Source: Pseudomonadota bacterium
GTDB taxonomy: Bacteria > Pseudomonadota > Alphaproteobacteria > Rs-D84
Reading direction: 5' to 3'
DNA: 14,571 nucleotides
NCBI GenBank assembly: GCA_009781955.1
Contig: WQUT01000021.1
Coordinates: forward strand, 1-14,571
Shown: in pieces, positions 1-6,657 of the stretch
How the letters are laid out: the number at the start of each line of letters is the position of its first letter
Position numbering within the stretch: position 1 is the stretch's first letter
The notes under the pieces: generated by a model
Told to the model about the DNA's origin: nothing
Databases searched by the model: none
What the model saw: the letters and a program-made list of their open reading frames with translations, nothing else
Program-made: the position numbers and the translations under genes

Positions 1-165
1 CGTTGGTCGGTGGTCGGTGGTCGTTGGTCGGTGGTCGGTGGTCGTTGGTCGGTGGTCGGTGGTCGTTGGTCGCTTGTCCGCCGTAGCCCCTGTCCGCTGT
101 AGCCTTGGCGAAGGAGGATTGGTCGTTGGTCGTTGGTCGTTGGTCGCTGGTCGTTGGTCGCTGGG
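1..165. repeat. Heptad array - palindromic core - heptad array inside the pilin frame
   Basis: Bases 1-70 are degenerate 7-nt repeats (GGTCGTT/GGTCGGT on the plus strand). Over 1-63 they form a 21-bp higher-order unit present about three times. Bases 73-120 are a GC-rich core ending AGCCTTGGCGAAGGAGGATT. Bases 121-165 are a second array of the same type. The core matches those at 3470-3500 and 3587-3612. Read on the minus strand, the whole element stays open in the pilin frame. Confidence 0.85.
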
Positions 166-542
166 CCATGGTCGGTGTCGTTTGCGTCGGCCAGGATTTG
201 ATTCAGTTCTTCCGCCGTCATTTTAATCCGGGCCGCCGGGGTCCATAAATCCTGATTCAGCCGCACATAGTTCATAATCGGCGCGCCATAGGCCGGTATC
301 CGCTTTGCCACCGCCAGATTGGAAACGTCGCGCCCGGTTTCCGAAATCCGGTAATACATGTAAGGTGCCATCGCCATTACCAGGGCAATGACCAGCAGCA
401 TTTCCAGCATACTGTCGCCGCGCTCTGTGCGGCGCAGCCGCACAGAGCGCGGCGCAGTGACAGAGTGACAAAGTGACAGAGTGACAAAGTGGCAGAGTCT
501 TTGCCATGATGGTTTTATAAAAGAACAAAATCTATGTTTCAT
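1..542 (-). CDS. Prepilin-like (type IV pilin/pseudopilin) protein, 3' end outside window
   Basis: Translation from ATG at 542 stays open to the left edge, about 180 codons. A class-III prepilin signature is visible: G followed by DSMLE (Glu at +5 of the mature protein) and then a hydrophobic helix (MLLVIALVMAMAP). Such proteins are cleaved by prepilin peptidase and assembled in a type IV pilus, type II secretion or competence pseudopilus. The mature N-terminus continues YMYYRISETGRDV and then a globular stretch to about 220. From about 165 leftward the frame runs through CGACCAA-type 7-nt repeats and a palindromic core, giving a low-complexity tail with repeated DQRPPTT. The start is uncertain. 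The 542 ATG has no Shine-Dalgarno sequence and lies between the arms of a 28-bp inverted repeat. A GTG nine codons before the cleavage Gly is an alternative. It lies downstream of the PilV-like gene on the same strand and is probably co-transcribed. The pilin class is well supported; the exact role is unknown. Confidence 0.6.
   Translation of the reverse strand, partial: MKHRFCSFIKPSWQRLCHFVTLSLCHSVTAPRSVRLRRTERGDSMLEMLLVIALVMAMAPYMYYRISETGRDVSNLAVAKRIPAYGAPIMNYVRLNQDLWTPAARIKMTAEELNQILADANDTDHGPATNDQRPTTNDQRPILLRQGYSGQGLRRTSDQRPPTTDQRPPTTDQRPPTTDQ
421..449. repeat. Perfect 13-bp hairpin in the pilin leader region
   Basis: CGCTCTGTGCGGC (421-433) and its exact complement (437-449) flank a GCA loop. 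In the pilin frame it encodes RSVRLRRTER, the residues just before the prepilin cleavage glycine. Confidence 0.85.
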
Positions 543-585
543 AAATTTACTTTTTATTCTGTCACTTTGTCACTCTGTCACTGCG
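453..585. repeat. Perfect 28-bp inverted repeat made of 8-nt units, enclosing the pilin start
   Basis: Bases 453-480 and 558-585 are exact reverse complements (28 of 28). Each arm consists of AGTGACAG/AGTGACAA-type 8-nt units; the left array continues imperfectly to about 496. The 77-nt spacer contains the pilin ATG at 540-542. A smaller hairpin, GCGTGGC-CTT-GCCACGC (583-599), abuts the right arm. In a minus-strand transcript the arms could pair and place the start codon in the loop. Confidence 0.9.
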
Positions 586-607
586 TGGCCTTGCCACGCT
601 ATGTCAC

Positions 608-2191
608 TTAACTGCAGTTGCTCTTTCCTTCCAGCATGCATTTTTTTATGTTTATCCGCTTTTCAAGGCGCTCCCAGAAAATATACTGGCATACGATGTT
701 CTGCATCAGCGACGCCTGGTTATACGTAACCTGGTTGCCCAGGCCCGCCCGCCCGGCAACGCTGTTGACTATATTTTTGCAATCGGTCGTTTTTCCGCTG
801 TTGTCATCGGGGGACGATATGATGGCCATATCCCCGTTGTTTATCCCCGCCAGCCATATGTCGGGCAAAATGGAAGTTCCCGCGACGCGGACATCCACCA
901 GGACGGGGCCCGATCCGCCGGCCTGCAATGCGCTGGATATCTGATCGCGGACCGTTATGTTCGCCGCGGATATGGCGACCGTCTCTATCCCGCTCTTCAT
1001 GCTGATATAGGAAAGGTTGTTCGGATCAACGGAAACATCCTTGCCCCCGGCGGCGTTGAGGGAAGACCCCAGCTCCATCCGTTCCAGACTCAGCGATGCG
1101 TTTTCCATAATCAGGCTGCCGCCAACCTCCCACTTTGCCGGACCCGCGAATCCGGCGTGCCCCGCGGACATGGTAAAGTCGTATACGGACACCTTGTTCG
1201 CGGTCAGGTTTCCGGCGTCGCCAAAGCCCGATATGGTTTTTGCATACAGATTATCCGCGGTCAGGACGCCCTTTGCGACGGACAGCGCGCTCTGGTCCGC
1301 GCCGCCCTGGAAAGACGCCTTGGCCGCGGTCAAGAGTCCGAATTTATTTTTCAGCTTTCGTCCGTCTTCCAGTCCGAACAGCGACAGCGTGTCCATTTGC
1401 GCGGAACCGAATTTTCCGGTCTGCGCCAGCAGCGCGCCGATGTTGCCGATGCTGAATTTGCCCATGTCCAGGTCGGTCAGGAACTTGTTCTTGTCCGGGT
1501 CCCTTTCATTTCGGCGGACCAGTTCGGAAAAATCCTTGTTATCCGGAATCTGGATGTAAATGGAATCTTTTTTCAGCCCGAATTCGTATCCCGAGACATC
1601 CGCCGACCATTCGCCGCCGGCCGCGGCCAGTTTTTTTTCATCCGTCGCCATCGCCGCCCAGAATCCGATCCGCGCGGCCAGTTCCGCGCGCTGGCGTTCG
1701 GACAGCTTACCTTTGCCGACATCTAACAACACCAGCAAGCCGGCGTCCTTTTTCAACATTATCAGCGATATTTCCTGGCCGATCGGGGTTCTGGGTATGA
1801 ACCCCAGCGGCAGTCCAAAGGGTTCCAGCAGGTCGGTGAAATCATCGCCGCCGACAACGGTCGCGCCGTATTGTATCCGGGCGGAATTTTCCCGGACGAA
1901 TATTCGCGCCGCGGTCGCCGCGCTGTCTAATTGTGAGACGGTCGCCGCCATATCCGCGTTCCGGGACTGTGTCGCGATTTTGTTCGCCAACATCGGCATA
2001 AACGCGATGATAAGCGTAATGGCCAGCAGCGCCTGCAACAGAAAATTGCCGCGCTCGCTTCGCGCGCGGTGGCTGATGGCTGGTGATTGGTGGCCGGCGC
2101 GCAAAAAAGCTTCGCGTTTTTGCGAACTTTGTTTGTTGCGATTTGCTTTTTGTTCTCTCAACCGCCTCTCCCTCTGCCTGATTATAGCCAT
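608..2191 (-). CDS. PilV-like minor prepilin, large extracellular protein
   Basis: The 527-residue product has a long basic leader of about 47 residues. It is followed by the prepilin-type sequence ERG-NFLLQ and a hydrophobic helix (ALLAITLIIAFMPMLANKIA). Position +5 is Gln rather than the usual Glu. The helix is followed by a heptad-like N-terminal helix (MAATVSQLDSAATAARIF), as in pilins and in PilV-type shufflon adhesins. The remaining ~420 residues are Gly-, Ser- and Ala-rich and probably beta-structured. The last 60 residues hold four cysteines that could form disulfides in the envelope. It would sit in the inner membrane before assembly into a pilus or pseudopilus. The ATG at 2191 lacks a clear ribosome-binding site. 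A TTG ten codons later is preceded by GGGAGAGG and is an alternative. The leader is interrupted by palindromes and a heptad array (2050-2124). Family level is likely; the exact function is not known. Confidence 0.6.
   Translation of the reverse strand: MAIIRQRERRLREQKANRNKQSSQKREAFLRAGHQSPAISHRARSERGNFLLQALLAITLIIAFMPMLANKIATQSRNADMAATVSQLDSAATAARIFVRENSARIQYGATVVGGDDFTDLLEPFGLPLGFIPRTPIGQEISLIMLKKDAGLLVLLDVGKGKLSERQRAELAARIGFWAAMATDEKKLAAAGGEWSADVSGYEFGLKKDSIYIQIPDNKDFSELVRRNERDPDKNKFLTDLDMGKFSIGNIGALLAQTGKFGSAQMDTLSLFGLEDGRKLKNKFGLLTAAKASFQGGADQSALSVAKGVLTADNLYAKTISGFGDAGNLTANKVSVYDFTMSAGHAGFAGPAKWEVGGSLIMENASLSLERMELGSSLNAAGGKDVSVDPNNLSYISMKSGIETVAISAANITVRDQISSALQAGGSGPVLVDVRVAGTSILPDIWLAGINNGDMAIISSPDDNSGKTTDCKNIVNSVAGRAGLGNQVTYNQASLMQNIVCQYIFWERLEKRINIKKCMLEGKSNCS
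2050..2124. repeat. Palindrome - heptad array - palindrome in the PilV-like leader
   Basis: Three blocks adjoin. Bases 2052-2068 form a hairpin with a TTC loop. Bases 2068-2097 are a degenerate 7-nt array (GGTGGCT, GATGGCT, GGTGATT, GGTGGCC). Bases 2100-2124 form a hairpin with CGCAAAAA and TTTTTGCG arms. In the gene's frame they encode about 25 residues before the cleavage glycine and introduce no stop. Confidence 0.75.
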
Positions 2192-2216
2192 GGCAAAATT
2201 TTATTGCAATTGGTTT

Positions 2217-2228
2217 TAGAATATTCTA
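2217..2228. promoter_or_regulatory. 12-bp perfect palindrome between divergent genes
   Basis: TAGAATATTCTA is a perfect dyad in the AT-rich intergenic region between the PilV-like gene (minus) and the 98-residue protein gene (plus). Such a dyad could be an operator, or TAGAAT could be a -10 element. Nothing here proves either. Confidence 0.3.
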
Positions 2229-2282
2229 TGATGATTCCATCGGTTAGAAAAAATTCCCGTTTTTAATTATGTTTTATAAGGA

Positions 2283-2310
2283 TTAACTTCCCTGTATTAC
2301 TTATTATCAT
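2283..2310 (+). promoter_or_regulatory. Possible promoter for the 98-residue protein gene
   Basis: TTAACT (2283-2288), a 16-nt spacer, then TATCAT (2305-2310), about 36 nt upstream of the ATG. The match to the sigma-70 consensus is only moderate. The gene's ribosome-binding site AAAGGAG follows at about 2330-2336. Confidence 0.3.
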
Positions 2311-2346
2311 TTACTTACAAGATTTGCGCAAAGGAGCAAACAAATC

Positions 2347-2643
2347 ATGCAATATAAGAAAAACCAAATGTCCGTGGGGCTTATGATCCAACGCTGCCAC
2401 AGATGGCGCCAAAAAAGAAAGCAGTTCCTGGACCAGGCGCGCCAAACGCCGGACGAGATAGAGCGCGAGCGGCTGTTGCAAATGGCCGAGCATTACGGCC
2501 GCATAGTGAATGACGAGCAGGGCAAGATTGATTCCACCCGCGATCCGCGCGAAAAATATTCGCCCGCGCCGGATGATGACAAGGATGAAGATGACGACGA
2601 GGATTCCGGATTTCCGGATTTCATGGCGCAGATAAAGAAATAA
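2347..2643 (+). CDS. Small charged protein with acidic tail, possibly DUF4167-like
   Basis: The product has 98 residues. AAAGGAG about 10 nt upstream supports the ATG at 2347. Residues 10-60 are basic and predicted helical (WRQKRKQFLDQARQTPDEIE, then RERLLQMAEHYGRIVNDEQ). Residues 70-88 are strongly acidic (DDDKDEDDDEDSG), and the protein ends DFMAQIKK. The segment RLLQMAEHYGRIV resembles the LQHAEHYFRIL core that I associate with alphaproteobacterial DUF4167 proteins. This similarity is from memory and weak, so no function is assigned. No signal peptide or membrane segment is present, so it is probably cytoplasmic. It converges on dnaQ with a 23-nt gap filled by a heptad array. Confidence 0.65.
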   Translation: MQYKKNQMSVGLMIQRCHRWRQKRKQFLDQARQTPDEIERERLLQMAEHYGRIVNDEQGKIDSTRDPREKYSPAPDDDKDEDDDEDSGFPDFMAQIKK

Positions 2644-2676
2644 TTTCCGATTTAAGATTTACGGATTTAAGATTTG
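2644..2676. repeat. AAATCTT-type heptad array at the dnaQ 3' end
   Basis: On the minus strand the units read AAATCTT, AAATCCGT, AAATCTT, AAATCGG. The first unit contains the dnaQ stop codon, so the last residues (KS) and the stop are formed by the array. A nearly identical array lies upstream of gyrA at 12580-12615. Confidence 0.8.
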
Positions 2677-3395
2677 GCTTCCGCGGAATGAGAATCTTCC
2701 CGCCAAATCGCATCCTTCACATTCAATTCCAGGAAATTTTTGTGCGCGGCCATGTCCGCGTTCGGCACTGGAAACTCGCGCCGCGGAAAATTGGCGCCGA
2801 AACGCCGCGCGGCGGCCAATTCTTTCTGTTCGCGCGCGATGATGTCGGCGACGGATTCCTTGTCGTCGGTTTTTTCTATTTCCAAATAAACCTTGGCCAA
2901 TATTTCCGCGTCAACCAATGCGCCGTGCGCGTCCGCGCGGGTCGCCAATGAAACCTCGAACCATTTGGCCAGAGAATCCAATGTATAGTTTTTCGGCCCG
3001 AAAACCTTGCCCGTCGCCAGCGTGATGGAATCCAGCTGGCGCGCGGACGGTATGGCCGGCAATCCCAGTTGCGTCAGTTCGTAATTGATAAAAGGAAAAT
3101 CAAATCCGGATCCGTTATGCGCGACAATGGTGGAATCTTCGCCGAAAAATTCCCAGAGTTTCGGCGCGACCTTTGCAAATGCGGGCTTGTCGGCCAGAAA
3201 TTCGTTGGAAAGCTTGTGAACGGAATATGCGGACGGGGGAATAATTTTCCCTTCTGGATTTATATATTCGTGAAAAATCCGGTCTGTGATTTTACCGTCC
3301 AGAATCTCCACCGCGCCGATTTCAATAATCCGGTCGCCCTTGGCGTAATCAAAACCTGTCGTTTCGGTGTCAAAGCAAATGATGCGTGTGGTCAT
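2667..3395 (-). CDS. dnaQ: DnaQ-family 3'-5' exonuclease (DNA polymerase III epsilon-like)
   Basis: The 242-residue product has all three exonuclease motifs of the DEDDh class: Exo I FDTETTG (D9, E11), Exo II HNGSGFD (D99) and Exo III HGALVD (H157, D162). These residues bind two metal ions and remove mispaired 3' nucleotides. The family includes the proofreading subunit of the replicative polymerase, and the length fits epsilon. Exo II has one residue more than the common HNAxFD form. The C-terminal 60 residues are charged and could bind the polymerase alpha subunit. The ATG at 3395 gives the expected short N-terminus before DTETTG. It has no Shine-Dalgarno sequence, because the preceding bases are a CGACCAA array, and the same frame upstream closes at a TAA inside that array. 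It is divergent from uvrD. A stand-alone DnaQ-like exonuclease is the alternative. Confidence 0.85.
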   Translation of the reverse strand: MTTRIICFDTETTGFDYAKGDRIIEIGAVEILDGKITDRIFHEYINPEGKIIPPSAYSVHKLSNEFLADKPAFAKVAPKLWEFFGEDSTIVAHNGSGFDFPFINYELTQLGLPAIPSARQLDSITLATGKVFGPKNYTLDSLAKWFEVSLATRADAHGALVDAEILAKVYLEIEKTDDKESVADIIAREQKELAAARRFGANFPRREFPVPNADMAAHKNFLELNVKDAIWREDSHSAEAKS

Positions 3396-3657
3396 TGGTC
3401 GTTGGTCGTTGGTCGGTGGTCGTTAGTCGTTGGTCATTGGTCGTTGGTCGTGGGTCGGCGGCTTGCCACCCGAAGCCTCGGCGAAGGGCGGTTAGTGATT
3501 GTTGGCCGCAATGGTAGTAAAAAATTAGTATCTTTTGCAACTATAATTTAGTATACGGGGAAATATGAATTACGACAACCGACCAATCCGCCTTCGCCAA
3601 GGCTTCGGCGGAGAGGCGACCAACGACTAACGACCAATGCCCAACGACCAACGACTT
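3396..3657. repeat. Composite repeat element between dnaQ and uvrD
   Basis: Bases 3396-3456 form a GGTCGTT-type heptad array. Bases 3457-3493 are a GC-rich core (CCGAAGCCTCGGCGAAGGGC). Bases 3497-3580 are AT-rich unique sequence with TATAAT at 3542-3547. Bases 3587-3612 are the inverted core TCCGCCTTCGCC-AAGG-CTTCGGCGGA. Bases 3614-3655 are an inverted CGACCAA-type array that runs into the uvrD coding region. The two halves are reverse complements in architecture and largely in sequence. The unique middle carries whatever promoters drive the two divergent genes. Confidence 0.85.
3542..3567 (+). promoter_or_regulatory. -10 box, Shine-Dalgarno and ATG of an interrupted upstream uvrD start
   Basis: TATAAT (3542-3547), GGGGA (3557-3561) and ATG (3565-3567) are well spaced for initiation. 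No convincing -35 was seen. The ATG is in the same frame as uvrD, exactly 24 codons upstream of the 3637 ATG. That frame is closed by TAA at 3628-3630 inside the heptad array (unit CGACTAA). This looks like the original gene start before the element was inserted. Confidence 0.5.
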
Positions 3658-5805
3658 AATGCGGAACAACGATGCGCGGTTGAAACAACCGAAGGGCCGC
3701 TGCTGGTGTTATCCGGCGCGGGCACGGGCAAGACGTCCGTTCTGGTCGCGCGCATCGTGCATATACTGCGGTCCGGTCGCGCGCAGCCGTGGCAGATGCT
3801 CGCGCTGACATTTACGAACAAGGCGGCGAATGAAATGCGCGAGCGCGTCCGCGCGTCGCTTTCCGCCGAAGAGCAGGCATCGCTCGGCGATATCTGGATG
3901 GGGACGTTTCATTCCATCTGTCTTCGCATCCTGCGCAGGAATGCGGATCGCGCCGGATTGCGAAAAGATTTTCTTGTATTCGGCGAAGATGATCAAAAGT
4001 CCGTTTTGAAAACCGTGATAGCCGGCCTTGGCCTGGACGTCAAAGATTATCCGCCGTCCGAATGGACCGAAAAGATTTCGGCGGCAAAGGACAAGGGATT
4101 GAAACATATAGCGGTTGGTAACGACCAAAATTCAACTGCTGCCTTTGATAAAATATATGCGGCGTATAATGCAGAGCTTGCGCGCCTGGGCGCGGTTGAT
4201 TTCGGCGATTTGATTCTGAAAGTTTTAGAGCTGTTTCGGGACGCGCCTGATATCTTGCAAAAATATCAGCGGCAGTTCAGATATATAATGGTTGATGAAT
4301 TTCAGGACACCAACGCCGCGCAGCACCAGTTTCTGCGAATGTTGGCGAAACGCGCGGACGCGGGAACCGGCGGCGCGGAAAATATTTGCTGCGTTGGCGA
4401 CGACGACCAAAGCATTTATTCTTGGCGCGGCGCGGAAATCAGAAATATTTTGGAATTTGAACGCGATTATCCGGGCGCGAAGATAATCCGGTTGGAAACG
4501 AATTACCGCAGCGGCGCGAATATATTGAACGCGGCGAACGGCCTGATACGTCACAACCGCGGGCGCCTGGGCAAAGAGCTGCGCGCGGCGCGCGCGGCGG
4601 ATGACGGGGAAAAGGTTCATGTCCTGAACCTGCCGACAGATTTTGACGAGGCGCGGGCAATCGCCAACGCGATTGAGGGTGAAATGTTAAGCGTGAAGAG
4701 AAGCGCTGATTCAGAAAAAGCTTCACACTATCGCGATTTCGCCGTGCTGATACGCGCGGGCTCGCTGTCCCGAAATCTGGAAGAAGAATTCGCGGCGCGC
4801 GGAATTCCGTATCGCCTGATCGGCGCGACAAAATTTTACGACCGCGCGGAAATCAGGGATGCGGTGGCTTATGCGCGCCTGCTGTGCTATCCGTTTGACG
4901 ATTTGTCTTTTCTGCGCGTTCTGGCAAAGCCGCGGCGCGGATTCGGCGATTCCGCGCTGTTAAAGTTGCGCGATTTCGCGGCGGCTGATTCTTTGCCGCT
5001 GCTGCGCGCGATGCGCGAAATTCCATTGTCGGGAAAGCAAAAAACGTCGGCGGCCGAATTTGTCGCGGTCTTTGATTTTGATTGGGGGGCGATGCCGCCG
5101 ACGGATGCGATAGCGAAGTTATTGGAAGATTCCGGATATCTTAAAATGTGGCGCGAGTCCAAGGACCCCGACGCCCCCGACCGCCTGGCTAATATTGACG
5201 AGCTGGTGGCGGGCGTTATTTCAAAATATGACTCGCTGGCTGAATTTCTGGAGCATGCCGCGCTGATGATGACCGAAGACGATGATGAAGGCAAGCAATC
5301 AAACGACGCGGTCAGCATAATGACCATTCATGCGGCCAAGGGTCTGGAATTTGACACGGTGTTCATGCCGGCGTGGGAAGAGGGCATATTTCCGAACGAA
5401 ATGGCGGTGAACGACGGCGGGCTGGAAGAAGAGCGGCGCCTGGCCTATGTCGCGCTGACGCGGGCGAAACGCCGCGCGGTCATCACGTGCGCCATGTCGC
5501 GCGTGCAATACGGGCAGCGGCAATACAACAAGCCGTCCAGATTCATAAACGAAATTGACCCGCGGTTTGTGGAAAGCAATAATCCGAGAACCGAGAACCG
5601 AAAGCCGAAAACCGGGCGCGCGCAACAAAAGTTCGGTTCCCGGGGTTCGGATTTCGGCCCGCGTTCGGTGGCCGGGAAACTGGTCCGTCATCCGGAACTG
5701 GGCGGCGGAGTGGTGATAGAGGACGGCGGCGATATACTGACCGTCGCATTCCGCGACCGCGGAATTAAAAAGGTCGCGAAGCAGTGGCTGATTATTAGTG
5801 GTTAG
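3637..5805 (+). CDS. uvrD: UvrD/PcrA-type superfamily 1A DNA helicase
   Basis: The 722-residue product is a 3'-5' ATP-dependent helicase of the UvrD/PcrA/Rep group, acting in excision and mismatch repair and in clearing replication or transcription blocks. Visible motifs are Walker A GAGTGKT (27-33), Walker B VDEFQD (219-224), motif III QSIYSWRG (from 258), motif IV NYRS (289-292), motif V MTIHAAKGLEF (from 562) and motif VI ALTRAK (606-611). The C-terminal ~60 residues look like the PcrA/UvrD tail (VRHPELGGGVV, DRGIKKV). It is joined by a low-complexity linker encoded by a CCGAGAA array (5581-5616). The first residues MPNDQR are array sequence; family homology starts at LNAEQR. The chosen ATG lacks a ribosome-binding site, and a better-equipped in-frame ATG at 3565 is cut off by a TAA. 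The last codons and stop lie in a TTAGTGG array. PcrA versus UvrD cannot be separated here. Confidence 0.92.
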   Translation: MPNDQRLNAEQRCAVETTEGPLLVLSGAGTGKTSVLVARIVHILRSGRAQPWQMLALTFTNKAANEMRERVRASLSAEEQASLGDIWMGTFHSICLRILRRNADRAGLRKDFLVFGEDDQKSVLKTVIAGLGLDVKDYPPSEWTEKISAAKDKGLKHIAVGNDQNSTAAFDKIYAAYNAELARLGAVDFGDLILKVLELFRDAPDILQKYQRQFRYIMVDEFQDTNAAQHQFLRMLAKRADAGTGGAENICCVGDDDQSIYSWRGAEIRNILEFERDYPGAKIIRLETNYRSGANILNAANGLIRHNRGRLGKELRAARAADDGEKVHVLNLPTDFDEARAIANAIEGEMLSVKRSADSEKASHYRDFAVLIRAGSLSRNLEEEFAARGIPYRLIGATKFYDRAEIRDAVAYARLLCYPFDDLSFLRVLAKPRRGFGDSALLKLRDFAAADSLPLLRAMREIPLSGKQKTSAAEFVAVFDFDWGAMPPTDAIAKLLEDSGYLKMWRESKDPDAPDRLANIDELVAGVISKYDSLAEFLEHAALMMTEDDDEGKQSNDAVSIMTIHAAKGLEFDTVFMPAWEEGIFPNEMAVNDGGLEEERRLAYVALTRAKRRAVITCAMSRVQYGQRQYNKPSRFINEIDPRFVESNNPRTENRKPKTGRAQQKFGSRGSDFGPRSVAGKLVRHPELGGGVVIEDGGDILTVAFRDRGIKKVAKQWLIISG
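5581..5616. repeat. CCGAGAA-type heptad array within the helicase linker
   Basis: Units CCGAGAA, CCGAGAA, CCGAAAG, CCGAAAA, CCG encode NPRTENRKPKTG between the helicase core and the C-terminal module. The frame stays open. Confidence 0.75.
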
Positions 5806-5901
5806 TTGTTGTGACCGTGGCTTTGCCGCGAATATTTTTGTTTGCCGCGCTTTGCGCGACACATTCGCTGACCACTAACCACCAACCGCTAACCACTAAA
5901 C
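5795..5901. repeat. Element between uvrD and comF with inverted heptad arrays
   Basis: TTAGTGGTTAG (5795-5805, containing the uvrD stop) is the exact reverse complement of CTAACCACTAA (5889-5899). The right array (CCACTAA, CCACCAA, CCGCTAA, CCACTAA) runs to 5 nt before the comF ATG. The core holds two hairpin-like blocks with TTT loops: CGTGGC-TTT-GCCGCG (about 5815-5829) and GCGC-TTT-GCGC (about 5847-5857). The 99 bases between the two genes contain nothing else. Confidence 0.75.
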
Positions 5902-5904
5902 AAC

Positions 5905-6654
5905 ATGTTCAAACAAATCACCGACTTTATATTTCCGTCCGCTTGCCCGGTGTGCAAGGCGCATGTTTCGGACCACGGAACGCTTTGCGCGAAATGCTGG
6001 GCCGCGTTTAATTGGATATCCGATCCGAAATGCGCGTGCTGCGGCTATCCTTTTCCCGCGAATCTGGATCTGGGGTCAAAACCGCTGTGCCCCGTCTGCG
6101 CGGCGGGCGAGAACGAAACCGATTGGATGAGGGCGGCTTGCGTTTACGACGATGTTTCGCGCAACGTCATGCTGCCGTTCAAGCACGCCGGCGCGCTGAA
6201 GTATAAAACCGTCATGTCCCGCGCGATGATAAATTCGCTGCGCGAGCTTGAAACCCAAGGGCCGAAATCCGAAGATAAAGATTCGGTTCGCGGAATAGAT
6301 CTGGTTCTGCCCGTGCCTTTGGCGTATCGCCGCCTGTGGAAGCGCGGATATAATCAGGCGGCGTTGCTGGCGCGGCCGATCGCAAAACACTTGAATGTTC
6401 CGATGGATGTCAATTCGGTGCGCCGCAAATACAAGCCGGACATGGGGCACATGAATTACAAACAGCGGCGCGAAAATATTCGCGGCGTATTCCGCGTCCG
6501 GCATCCGGAAAATATCCGCGGAAAGACCATTCTGCTGGTTGACGACGTTATGACGACCGGCGCGACATTCGCCGAACTGAATCGGGTGTTAAAGAAAGCG
6601 GGCGCGCGTGCGGTTTATGGCATCGTGTTTTGCCGCGTCGTGCGCGCTATCTAA
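5905..6654 (+). CDS. comF: ComF family protein (phosphoribosyltransferase-like)
   Basis: The 249-residue product has the normal ComF length. Paired cysteines in the N-terminal part suggest zinc binding: CPVC (14-17), CAKC (28-31), CACC (43-46) and CPVC (62-65). The C-terminal type I phosphoribosyltransferase domain holds the substrate-binding loop ILLVDDVMTTGAT (209-221). ComF proteins are cytoplasmic and needed for transformation in several bacteria, where they are thought to act with imported single strands; their exact biochemistry is unclear. The ATG at 5905 is preceded by a C/A-rich heptad array and no Shine-Dalgarno sequence. It follows uvrD on the same strand and converges on the small minus-strand ORF with a 3-nt gap. 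The prepilins in this window make a DNA-uptake role plausible but unproved. Confidence 0.9.
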   Translation: MFKQITDFIFPSACPVCKAHVSDHGTLCAKCWAAFNWISDPKCACCGYPFPANLDLGSKPLCPVCAAGENETDWMRAACVYDDVSRNVMLPFKHAGALKYKTVMSRAMINSLRELETQGPKSEDKDSVRGIDLVLPVPLAYRRLWKRGYNQAALLARPIAKHLNVPMDVNSVRRKYKPDMGHMNYKQRRENIRGVFRVRHPENIRGKTILLVDDVMTTGATFAELNRVLKKAGARAVYGIVFCRVVRAI

Positions 6655-6657
6655 CTG

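Noticed and set aside
1..165. CRISPR-like array
   Set aside because: Units are 7 nt with no unique spacers and no cas genes nearby; it is a plain tandem repeat.
17..226. Plus-strand frame rich in VVGRWS repeats
   Set aside because: It is the antisense reading of a 7-nt array, which is open on both strands; the minus-strand frame has the prepilin motif.
223..528. Minus-strand 101-codon frame across the prepilin region
   Set aside because: It is out of frame with the G-DSMLE prepilin helix, has no ribosome-binding site, and its sequence is 8-nt repeat translation.
1017..2219. Long plus-strand frames opposite the PilV-like gene
   Set aside because: They are mirror frames of GC-rich codons; only the minus strand shows a prepilin signal and coherent protein composition.
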